This document shows positions 1 to 6,753 of a stretch of DNA of 19,801 nt, one piece after another; the first letter of the stretch is position 1; every line of letters begins with the position of its first letter. The notes beneath the pieces are model-generated. The model was not told where the DNA came from. It made no database searches and worked only from the letters and a program-made list of their open reading frames with translations. The stretch lies in NCBI GenBank assembly GCA_009926405.1, contig RFOZ01000020.1, positions 1-19,801 on the forward strand, in the 5' to 3' direction. Both the position numbers and the translations under genes were made by a program. The DNA is from Cytophagia bacterium (GTDB lineage: Bacteria > Bacteroidota > Bacteroidia > UBA7662).

Positions 1-1088
1 GCGGCTCACTCGCTATGGCTCTATGTTATCAAGGCCCTTGTGCCAACGGGTCTTTCTGCTTTTTATCCGTACCCACCGGAGTTGGGCCAAGGCCTGCCGG
101 TCGTGTACACCGTGGCCGCTTTAGGGGTTCTTTTGCTGCTTGGATTCCTCGTCTATTCAAGGCGTTGGACCAAAGATTACTTTATGGGTATGGGTTTTTT
201 CGGAATTACCATTGTGCTGGTCCTCCAAATTGTCACGGTGGGCAATGCCACCCTACGTTCCTTATATTGGATTGTTTTTTGTGTTAGGGAAAATTTGGGA
301 GTCATTCAGGAATCGCTCGGCCCATGGAAATCAAGTTGTTTGGAACGGGGTAGCCATCCTTGCTATTGCCATAATGGCCCTGTTGGCCTTTCGAAGGGTG
401 GAAGTTTGGAAAGATGACGAGGCCTTGTTTTCGGATGTTATCGAAAAATACCGAAAAATACCCGAATGCACAGTTGGCTTACAACAACCGAGGATGCTGT
501 TATTTGCGTTTAGCCAACGTAGCATCCCGCAAAGAAGAATTTTTTAACAAAGAATACCTTGCCAAGGCCTTTCAGGATTTTGATCGTTTGATTCAAATCA
601 ATGACGGTTACCGTGCTGCTTATCATAACCGAGGCCTGGTCCGCTTTTACCTGAAGGATTATTCAGGGGCGGTGGAGGATTATTCAAAGGCTCTGTCAAA
701 GGATACCACCAACAAAGGAATTTACTTTGACCGGGCTACATCCCGTACCGAAATGGGGGATCATGCCGGGGCCCTTGAGGATTTTGATCTTGCCATCCAA
801 CATAAAATTCGACTGGCCGAAGCTTTTTTTAATCGGGGCAATACCAAGCGCAAAATCAATGACTTGGAAGGAGCTCTGGCCGACTACAACCGTGCCATTG
901 GAGCCAAACCGGATTTTCTGGAAGCTATCCAAAACCGCAGCTTGCTTCATATGGTTTTGAAGGATTATCCTTCGGCCCTCAAGGATTTGGATCGCATTCT
1001 GGAATTGAAGCCCGATGACCAGGTTACGATTCAAAACCGTAAGGTCATCAAGGCTCTGGTGGACTCGTTGGGGGGCAAGGCTTCCTAA
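1..1088 (+). pseudogene. Membrane-anchored TPR protein, 5' end outside window, disrupted by two frameshifts
   Basis: The reading frame is open from base 1, so the start lies outside the window. Frame 1 encodes two hydrophobic segments and the conserved LSAFYPYP and VGNA stretches. At about 250-254 the matching sequence moves to frame 2 (VPYIGLFFVLG, a third membrane segment, WKDDEALFSDVIEKY). At 442-461 it moves to frame 3, which runs to the TAA at 1086-1088 with about five tetratricopeptide units (NRG...Y repeats, AL.D...AI patterns). In family members as I recall them, VGNA is followed by a MADRYTY-like motif before PYIGLFF; here it is missing, consistent with loss of roughly 17 bp. The second shift is explained exactly by a 10-bp tandem duplication. 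The parent protein would be an inner-membrane protein with C-terminal TPRs for protein contacts. A pseudogene is my reading; sequence or assembly errors could give the same picture. Confidence 0.75.
442..461 (+). repeat. 10-bp perfect tandem duplication causing a frameshift
   Basis: The unit CGAAAAATAC occurs twice back to back (442-451, 452-461). Removing one copy restores the frame as VIEKYPNAQLAYNNRG, which runs straight into the first TPR. This is therefore very likely the lesion itself rather than a natural feature of the gene. Confidence 0.9.
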
Positions 1089-1114
1089 AGGGCGATTTTC
1101 GGGGGGATTTTCGC

Positions 1115-1122
1115 TACCTTTG
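1115..1122 (+). promoter_or_regulatory. btuB: Possible -7 box (TACCTTTG) for the B12 uptake operon
   Basis: TACCTTTG matches the Bacteroidota -7 consensus TAnnTTTG exactly and sits 26 bp after the stop of the TPR gene. No good -33 TTTG is visible at the expected 19-22 bp upstream; only a T-run at 1096-1099. The box overlaps the likely 5' edge of the aptamer, so transcription from here would start just before the P2 hairpin. The assignment is weak. Confidence 0.3.
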
Positions 1123-1313
1123 GTTCGCTTGGCGGTTTTTGGCGAGAGCCAAAACGAAGAGGGAACTCCGGTGCAAGTCCGGGACAGTACCAGCTGCTGT
1201 GAGGCCTGTACAGGTTTCGAACAAGGTGCCACTGTGGGAGTCGGACAACGGCCAAACGGGAAGGCGTTCGAAATGGGCCAAGTCAGAAGACCTGCCGCTA
1301 TAGCAAGAGTACC
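1120..1313 (+). promoter_or_regulatory. Cobalamin (AdoCbl) riboswitch aptamer
   Basis: The conserved core elements appear in order. A hairpin with a GAGA loop (1134-1155) is followed by GAGGGAA (1160-1166), a small C/G hairpin around GGTGCAAGTCC, GCCACTG (1228-1234) and GGGAAGGC (1258-1265). The B12 box AGTCAGAAGACCTGCC lies at 1281-1296. Element order and spacing match the cobalamin riboswitch family (Rfam RF00174 type). The element directly precedes a TonB-dependent receptor and a BtuG-like lipoprotein, the expected targets, and should shut them off when B12 is plentiful. The exact 5' and 3' edges are approximate. Confidence 0.93.
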
Positions 1314-1372
1314 GGGTTTTCTGGATCAAAAACCTAGGATAACATAGGCTATACCTCGAAAGGGGTGGGGTC
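1314..1372 (+). promoter_or_regulatory. Putative riboswitch expression platform
   Basis: Between aptamer and gene I see several alternative stems. GGTTTT (1315-1320) can pair with AAAACC (1329-1334), CCTA (1333-1336) with TAGG (1345-1348), and TATAGC (1299-1304) with GCTATA (1348-1353). A compact UACCUC-GAAA-GGGGUG hairpin with a GNRA-type tetraloop occupies 1352-1367. The first three share bases and cannot all form at once. None is followed by a U-tract, so control is more likely at translation, or through a loop-loop contact, than by an intrinsic terminator. The pairings were found by eye, without energy calculation. Confidence 0.45.
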
Positions 1373-1417
1373 GTGGTTGGTCCTGGTTTTTTTGGAAGCC
1401 CGCATAAAAGGCAAACC

Positions 1418-3319
1418 ATGGGGCACTGGCTCAAGTTCGGTATCGTTTTTTGGGCCTTCTTTTGGGCCTCCTGGAATTCGTGTGCTTACGCGGCTGCTTT
1501 GGAACAGGACACGGTGCGCCTCAAGCCCTTGGTATTGAAGGAGGTCTCGGTTCGAACTTTTCGGTGGAACCGGCTAACCGATTCGGTTTGGCATAAAACC
1601 ATGCCGCTGGCTTCTTTGGCCGATGTTATGGGTATGCAGGGGGCATGGGTGACGCGACAATCGTTACCCGGGGGGCTCAGTACGTTGGCTTACCGGGGTG
1701 GGGGTGCTACCCACAACGATTTGTATTGGGGCGATTTCAGTTTGAATCACCCCATGAATCGTACGACGGATTTGCAGTTGGTACCAATTTGGCTTTTTCA
1801 AGGTTTGGCAATTGATAACGGGGGCGATGCTCTCCAAACCGGGGGATACGGTATGGGAGGAGGCTTGGGTTTGGCTGTGTTAAACAGCCCTCGTGTGGAG
1901 GCTGTCGCTTCGGTGGGAACTTTGGCCGATAAGGCTTTGGGTTGGGGATGGTCAACGGCCAAGGCGAAGTGGCGGAGTCAAACCCGTGGTCTCGTAACAC
2001 GAAACGCCAACCGCTACGCCTATCCCAACAGGGCTTTGCCGGATGCCCCCGAAACCATGATGCAAGGGGCTGATTTTGGTCAAGAAGCTTTGATGAACCA
2101 AACCCAGGTTCAAGGTCGCCGGGGTCATTCCTACGAAACCGCTTGGTGGTTGCAAGGAACCCGCCGAGGAATCCCCAACTCCATGACGGCCCGACCCGGT
2201 TCTGCCCGTCAAAACGATAGCTTAGCCCGTTTTCAAGGCAAATGGTCTTGGCAAAAAAACCGTCGTTTTCTATACTGGTCTTCGGTGGCCTTTCAACGGG
2301 ATTTGAATCGTTATACCGATACCCTTAACGGTGTTTTTGGTTTGCACCAAACCAACAGCTACCAGGCCCGTGGGGGACTAAACTATCAAAAACGAGGCTG
2401 GGCACTGCGTCCCGTGGCCTTATGGGATCGATACCTTGCGAAGTCCTCCCAATACACCGCGCCCTTGGTCCAAGAGCGATGGGCCGTGATTTTGCCCTGG
2501 GCCTTGGATCGTGGGCATTTTGAGTTTTCGGGTCAAGTCAAGGCCGAGGTTCTGGACGGGCAACTTTTGCCGGTCGCAACTTTTTTGAGAGCCCGATGGG
2601 TGAGGAACAAGGCGGCTTGGTGGATGGAGGCCCGGACCGCTGTCAATCCTCCTTCGCTCAACGACCGTTTTTGGGTACCCGGTGGCCGACCCGATTTACG
2701 CCCCGAAAGAGGGCGACAGCTCGAAGGTGGAGGCCGCTTCTTTTGGGTTCGTCAACGATCCAAAATGGATGTTACCGTGCTTGCTTTCTGGAGGGATATG
2801 CGGGAGCGCATTCTTTGGCAGCCTATGCCCACCACGGCCTTTTGGTCTCCGATTAATGTGGGGGTGAGCCCCGCTCTGGGTTCGGAGGTTCGTGCCCAGG
2901 GTTGGGGATCCTCCGCCGTGGTCAAAGGTTTGGCATGGACTTGGCAATTGGATTACAGCCTTCAACGGGTTTGGAGTGCCCTTGAACAAGGCAATAGAAC
3001 GCAGTGGCCCTTTGTGCCTCTTCACCGATGGGCCGCTCAAGGCAGCCTGCAAAAGGCTTCTTGGTCGGTGATGGGTCAAGTTCAGGGCGTTTCTGCTCGT
3101 AACACGCTAACCGATGGCTCGGAAAGCCTTCCCGCTTATGCGCTGCTCACTTTCGCCGGATCGTACGAAAAAGGAGGACATCGTTTGTCCCTTCAAATTC
3201 GCAATTTGACAGGAACATTGTACGAAGAAGTGCCTTGGTTTCCACGGCCCGGTCGCAGCTTCCATTTGACCTTGTACACCTCCATTCCTTCATCGCCTTC
3301 ACCAACTCAAAAAAAATAA
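1418..3319 (+). CDS. btuB: BtuB-like TonB-dependent outer-membrane receptor for cobalamin
   Basis: A 633-residue outer-membrane receptor predicted to import B12-type corrinoids with energy from TonB. The chosen ATG follows AAAAGG by 6 bp and begins a clear signal peptide, ending near the Ala-rich CAYAAA stretch at about residue 26; the open frame extends upstream to 1373, but that part lies at the edge of the riboswitch platform. A plug domain follows, with a LAYRGGGATHNDLYWGDF stretch typical of these receptors (usually RGGGA...W.G...NP), then a beta-barrel rich in alternating aromatic strands. It ends with a PGRSFHLTLY strand plus a short Ser/Pro/Lys tail. There is no N-terminal carboxypeptidase-like domain. 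Substrate specificity is inferred from the cobalamin riboswitch immediately upstream and the BtuG-like partner 3 bp downstream, not from the receptor alone. Confidence 0.85.
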   Translation: MGHWLKFGIVFWAFFWASWNSCAYAAALEQDTVRLKPLVLKEVSVRTFRWNRLTDSVWHKTMPLASLADVMGMQGAWVTRQSLPGGLSTLAYRGGGATHNDLYWGDFSLNHPMNRTTDLQLVPIWLFQGLAIDNGGDALQTGGYGMGGGLGLAVLNSPRVEAVASVGTLADKALGWGWSTAKAKWRSQTRGLVTRNANRYAYPNRALPDAPETMMQGADFGQEALMNQTQVQGRRGHSYETAWWLQGTRRGIPNSMTARPGSARQNDSLARFQGKWSWQKNRRFLYWSSVAFQRDLNRYTDTLNGVFGLHQTNSYQARGGLNYQKRGWALRPVALWDRYLAKSSQYTAPLVQERWAVILPWALDRGHFEFSGQVKAEVLDGQLLPVATFLRARWVRNKAAWWMEARTAVNPPSLNDRFWVPGGRPDLRPERGRQLEGGGRFFWVRQRSKMDVTVLAFWRDMRERILWQPMPTTAFWSPINVGVSPALGSEVRAQGWGSSAVVKGLAWTWQLDYSLQRVWSALEQGNRTQWPFVPLHRWAAQGSLQKASWSVMGQVQGVSARNTLTDGSESLPAYALLTFAGSYEKGGHRLSLQIRNLTGTLYEEVPWFPRPGRSFHLTLYTSIPSSPSPTQKK

Positions 3320-3322
3320 ACC

Positions 3323-4417
3323 ATGCAAAAGTCATTGCCTACCAACAAATTAACGACTTGGACCTGCCTCGTATTTCTGGCCGTACTCAGCACCTTGACC
3401 TCTTGTCAAAAAGACCCTGTCACTCCTCCTACCTCCGCATATAACAATGGATTTTGGGTGGTTAACGAGGGACCTTTTGGTTCCGGAACGGGAACCTTAA
3501 CCTGGGTTGCAAGGGACGGTAGCCGAACCGAGCAGGATGTGTTTGGACGAGTGAATCAACGCCCCTTGGGTAACATTGCTCAAAGTATGCTCATTCACGG
3601 AGGTGTGGGCATGGTGGTTCTCAACAACGCCGGTCGTCTGGAATGGGTCAATCCCGCAACGATGCAGTCGTTGGGTTCCTTATCCGGCTTTGAGCTACCT
3701 TCTGCCGTGGCCTTGGATCCGATCAGGTCCAAAGTTTACGTGAGCGAATGGGTTCGCTTTGGCGGGGCTGGTCGGGTGGCTATCCTTGATTGGGGTAGTC
3801 GGCAAGTTTTGAAGCGCATACCGGTGGGACCATTCCCCGATGCCTTGGCCTTGGCCGGGCAACGCCTGGTGGTGGCCAACGGGGATTCTAATACGGTGAC
3901 TTTGGTCGATACCGAGGCGGATACGGTTCTCAAAACAATCACGGTCGGAGATCGCCCCAACAGCCTGGTGGTTTTGGGCCAAACGGTTGCGGTCCTGTGC
4001 GGTGGTAAGCCGTCTTGGCTTGGCACCGAAACACCGGGATCCTTGCATCTGTTGCGCTTGTCGGATGGGGAATCGCTGGCTCAATTAACCTGGGGTCGCA
4101 GCGATGACCACCCCAAGGACCTCTTGCTCACGCCTGACGGGGAGACCCTCCTTTATCAATTGGAAAGTCCGGTACGCTCCGGTCTCCATCGAATCAGTCT
4201 GCCCCTAAGTAGCGGCACGATCAATCCAACCCAGCCTTGGTTGAATCGTTTGTTTTACCATACCGCCTTCGATCCACATGGGAGTCGTTACCTGGTCACC
4301 ACCGATGCCGGTGATTTTGCATCGGCCGGTAAGGTCTTCCGGTGGAATTCCCAGGGCGTTTTGGTGGATAGTTTCGCCACGGGCATCGCGCCGGGGCATG
4401 TGGTTTTTGTGCCCTAG
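3323..4417 (+). CDS. btuG: BtuG-like surface lipoprotein, YncE/DUF5074-type beta-propeller
   Basis: A 364-residue lipoprotein predicted to sit on the outer leaflet and pass B12 to the receptor encoded just upstream. A signal peptide ends in the lipobox LTSC (Cys28), followed by QKD, which resembles the Bacteroidota surface-export signal. The mature part has repeated propeller blades, for example residues around VNPATMQSLGSLSGF and VTLVDTEADTVLKTITVGDRPNSL, plus the GFWVVNEG and GNIAQSM stretches common in this family. Characterised BtuG proteins of Bacteroides bind cobalamin very tightly and pair with BtuB. The 3-bp spacing to the receptor and the shared riboswitch indicate one operon. The function assignment combines family resemblance and context; the fold call is firmer than the ligand. 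Confidence 0.8.
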   Translation: MQKSLPTNKLTTWTCLVFLAVLSTLTSCQKDPVTPPTSAYNNGFWVVNEGPFGSGTGTLTWVARDGSRTEQDVFGRVNQRPLGNIAQSMLIHGGVGMVVLNNAGRLEWVNPATMQSLGSLSGFELPSAVALDPIRSKVYVSEWVRFGGAGRVAILDWGSRQVLKRIPVGPFPDALALAGQRLVVANGDSNTVTLVDTEADTVLKTITVGDRPNSLVVLGQTVAVLCGGKPSWLGTETPGSLHLLRLSDGESLAQLTWGRSDDHPKDLLLTPDGETLLYQLESPVRSGLHRISLPLSSGTINPTQPWLNRLFYHTAFDPHGSRYLVTTDAGDFASAGKVFRWNSQGVLVDSFATGIAPGHVVFVP

Positions 4418-5328
4418 AGCAGGGGCAGGTAATTCTCGGCCAGCATACAGCGGGCTGAACCGCCCCCGATTTTTTCGATGGTGGGTATGGATACCGAAAT
4501 GATTTCGCCATCGGCTTCTACCCGTTGTTTTAACTCATTTCCCCAGGCTTGGACTGCAGTTTCGGAAGCGATCCAGCAGCGATGACCTGCAGGATGTTGC
4601 ACTTGAAGCACATTGGCCCCAAAGGAATCGATTTGTGCAGGACTCAACAAGAGGACCTCTCGCCCGCTTTGCGCCAGACAACGAAGGATTTCTTCCCGGG
4701 CCGTAGGATTCATCGCATCATGGGCCACGAAAGCAAGGTTTTGGCCCAAGCTCATCAGGACATTGGTATGGTAATACGGCATTCCGCGGGCATCCCTGGT
4801 CTCAAACCCCCAACCCTGGTAACCCATTTCACTACACCAACGCTCAAAGAGATCGGGACTCGTCCTGGTGGAAAAGGCTGCATATGCCCAACGGTTGGTA
4901 TGATCCAAAACCAGACTGCCGGTGCCTTCCAAGCACATCCCCTCCTCGGCCCAATCACTCCAATCCGATTCGTAGGCGACCCGGTACCCGGCTTCAATCA
5001 GAAGGTGGGCCAGATCTTGGCGTTTTTCCAGGCGTCGGGAAGGGGCCTCCATCGGGAAATGGATCAGCCCGCCGTCGGGCAAGGTGCAAAATAAATTGTT
5101 AAGAAAAACCGCATCCGGACAGGGAACTTCCTTCCGATCCGTCAGTACCGTCACTTGAAGCCCTGCTTCCAGGAGGCGGCTATGCATCGCATCAAATTCC
5201 CGTAGGCCTTGCTGGGCCGTGAGATCAGGTAGGCTTTGCGGTTGAGATTTTTGAAAGGCGTTGCTACTGCTGGTTTCGGAATTCCACCCAAAATGCTGAG
5301 GCCGTAACATTAGAAGACCCGGTGCCAT
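4414..5328 (-). CDS. ctlX: CtlX-type guanidine-modifying hydrolase (amidinotransferase/arginine deiminase superfamily)
   Basis: A 304-residue cytosolic enzyme of the pentein fold. It begins MAPGLLMLRPQHFGWN, matching the usual LMxRPxxFGxN opening of citrulline-utilisation hydrolases; an alternative ATG lies at residue 7. Catalytic-type residues are in place: Asp72 in PDAVFLNN, the LEGTGSLVLD segment near residue 134, His187 in YYHTNVLMS, and nucleophile Cys294 in the C-terminal GGGSARCMLAENYLP. The family acts on guanidino or ureido groups such as citrulline or arginine-like compounds; which one is used here cannot be read from sequence. It lies 18 bp downstream of the dehydrogenase gene on the same strand, so the two are probably co-transcribed. 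Its stop shares bases with that of the convergent BtuG-like gene (CTAG at 4414-4417). Confidence 0.85.
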   Translation of the reverse strand: MAPGLLMLRPQHFGWNSETSSSNAFQKSQPQSLPDLTAQQGLREFDAMHSRLLEAGLQVTVLTDRKEVPCPDAVFLNNLFCTLPDGGLIHFPMEAPSRRLEKRQDLAHLLIEAGYRVAYESDWSDWAEEGMCLEGTGSLVLDHTNRWAYAAFSTRTSPDLFERWCSEMGYQGWGFETRDARGMPYYHTNVLMSLGQNLAFVAHDAMNPTAREEILRCLAQSGREVLLLSPAQIDSFGANVLQVQHPAGHRCWIASETAVQAWGNELKQRVEADGEIISVSIPTIEKIGGGSARCMLAENYLPLL

Positions 5329-5346
5329 GGCGCTTCGTTGCAGGGC

Positions 5347-6135
5347 CTACTTAAGTCCACCGGTGATCCCGGCCGATACCCGGACCACCCAAGCGCGGGG
5401 CATCAGGCCGGTGGATGCTGCCATGACCGCATTCATCCAGCCATGGACGGCCACGGCCCTGCCGCGCATCATGGCCTGGTACCCGTACCGAGCCACAGAA
5501 GCCGAATCGGGGATGCGTTTGCTGGAAAGCATCGAGGGAGCGGAGGATCCGGGTCCCATCATGGCTCGTCCAAATCCGCTTTGGGTGGGTCCTGGGCAAA
5601 GGGTAGTTACGGTGATACCGTGCCGGCGTAATTCCAGGTGCAGTGCTTCGGAGAAATGCAATACAAAGGCTTTGGTTGCAAAGTAAACCGCCATGCCCGG
5701 TCCGGGCTGAAAGGCGGCCGTTGAGGCCACATTCATGATTCGTCCCCCGCCCTGTTTCACCATATCACTGGCATAGAGCCTGGTTAGGTGAGCAACCGCC
5801 CTTACATTGAGATCAATCATGGAAGCATCTCTTTCCCAGGCATTTTCAACAAAGGGCCCGAAACTCCCAAAGCCGGCGTTGTTTATTAAATAATCGACCC
5901 GTATCCCAGCCGCTGTAGTACTTTGATAAAGTCGATCGATATTCGCCGGTATGCTGAGGTCCATTTCATAACAATGAACTTGAATTTGGTGAGCCGTCAC
6001 CAATTCTTCGCGGAGCTTTTGAAGTAAATCAAATCGACGGGCGACCAGAATCAAATCATGCTTGGCTGCCGCATGGATGCGGGCCAATTCCAATCCAATG
6101 CCTTCGGAGGCTCCGGTAATCAAGGCTGTTGCCAT
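5347..6135 (-). CDS. Short-chain dehydrogenase/reductase (SDR), classical type
   Basis: A 262-residue NAD(P)-dependent oxidoreductase. The Rossmann motif TGASEGIG is at residues 7-14, and ARR after beta-2 suggests NADP preference. NNAG is at 85-88, Asn110 follows, then the catalytic Ser138, Tyr151 and Lys155 (NVAST...YFATK). Length and motifs are those of a complete classical SDR of the DltE/YqjQ-like group (ITGASEGIGLELA opening, PGPTQSGF in the substrate loop). The substrate is unknown. It is the first gene of a probable two-gene operon with the CtlX-type hydrolase. A TACCTTTA box at 6166-6159, 23 bp before the ATG, could be its -7 element. The C-terminal 40 residues are the least conserved-looking part. 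Confidence 0.85.
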   Translation of the reverse strand: MATALITGASEGIGLELARIHAAAKHDLILVARRFDLLQKLREELVTAHQIQVHCYEMDLSIPANIDRLYQSTTAAGIRVDYLINNAGFGSFGPFVENAWERDASMIDLNVRAVAHLTRLYASDMVKQGGGRIMNVASTAAFQPGPGMAVYFATKAFVLHFSEALHLELRRHGITVTTLCPGPTQSGFGRAMMGPGSSAPSMLSSKRIPDSASVARYGYQAMMRGRAVAVHGWMNAVMAASTGLMPRAWVVRVSAGITGGLK

Positions 6136-6167
6136 GGGTTAGGGGGTTGAGGTGGTCCTAAAGGTAT

Positions 6168-6175
6168 TAAATTTG
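6168..6175 (+). promoter_or_regulatory. -7 box TAAATTTG of the secreted-protein gene, inside a 45-bp divergent promoter region
   Basis: TAAATTTG is an exact TAnnTTTG match ending 5 bp before the ATG at 6181. A partial -33 (GTTG, 6146-6149) lies 18 bp upstream of it. A TACCTTTA box on the opposite strand (6166-6159) serves as candidate for the divergent SDR gene, so two promoters would sit back to back in 45 bp. The short distance to the ATG implies a leaderless or nearly leaderless transcript. Confidence 0.45.
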
Positions 6176-6180
6176 GTGCT

Positions 6181-6684
6181 ATGATGACTTCTCAACGACT
6201 TCGTTTCCCCCGCTTTTTGGTTTCCCTCCTCCTTGCTGGCGCGCTGTACGGGGGTCTAACCCTCGAAACGGCCGCCCAGGCCCCCAGCCGGATCCGCGAT
6301 TATACCGATGCCGATATTTACCTCAAAGGTGTTTTTGGACCCGACTGCATGATGGACGAGTATGGCAATTTGCGGATTAACGGCCAGGAATTTGGGGGGG
6401 GGCATGTGGTCTTTCGACTGAGCGATGTCCGCATCCGTATGGAAGAAATCAAGGAAGGGACGGCCTGTCCATCGCCTTGCCGGCAACGCGTTATCCTCCG
6501 ATTTGATTGCCGCAAACAAGCTTGTATTTCCAATTACCAAGCCGGGGGCAGCATCCCCTGGCCCGCAACCATCTCTTCCTACAAGCTGGAATTTGAGGAC
6601 CTGCGCAAAGGCCGCAAGATGTTTTCGGTATTTCTAGAAATGCAACGCTTCGTACGCCAAAGTAATTTGGCACCAGCGCTTTAG
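6181..6684 (+). CDS. Secreted protein of unknown function with five cysteines
   Basis: I do not recognise this 167-residue protein. It starts with two adjacent ATG codons; the second (6184) is equally possible. Residues 1-34 look like a Sec signal peptide: an Arg-containing start, a hydrophobic VSLLLAGALYGGL core and an AAQA cleavage region. The mature part opens with SRIRDYTDADIYLKGV and has cysteines at 56, 96, 100, 110 and 115. Four of these cluster as CPSPC and DCRKQAC, suggesting disulfides or a metal site in an extracytoplasmic domain; the odd number leaves one free or available for an external partner. A hydrophilic C-terminal third (about 128-160) may form strands and a helix. It stands alone, divergent from the SDR gene and convergent with icmF. 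The coding call rests on the signal peptide, an upstream promoter box and clean gene boundaries. Confidence 0.7.
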   Translation: MMTSQRLRFPRFLVSLLLAGALYGGLTLETAAQAPSRIRDYTDADIYLKGVFGPDCMMDEYGNLRINGQEFGGGHVVFRLSDVRIRMEEIKEGTACPSPCRQRVILRFDCRKQACISNYQAGGSIPWPATISSYKLEFEDLRKGRKMFSVFLEMQRFVRQSNLAPAL

Positions 6685-6685
6685 G

Positions 6686-6736
6686 TTCACCGCCCCCTGG
6701 CCCGCGGCCCCCTTCGTTTCTTGGATCTGGGGTGAA
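6686..6736. terminator. Weak candidate bidirectional terminator between convergent genes
   Basis: Between the convergent stops at 6684 and 6754, TTCACC (6686-6691) and GGTGAA (6731-6736) form an inverted repeat around a GC-rich core containing GGCC-CGC-GGCC. T-richness beyond the core is poor and the outer loop is long, so this is only a possibility. Confidence 0.2.
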
Positions 6737-6753
6737 TCGTTCGTCAAGCGTGG

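Noticed and set aside
1314..1367. Intrinsic terminator after the cobalamin aptamer
   Set aside because: Hairpins are present but none is followed by a run of T, so I kept it as an undefined expression platform.
4549..5094. 181-codon open frame on the + strand
   Set aside because: It is opposite the CtlX-type gene, which has all its catalytic motifs; the frame shows no family features.
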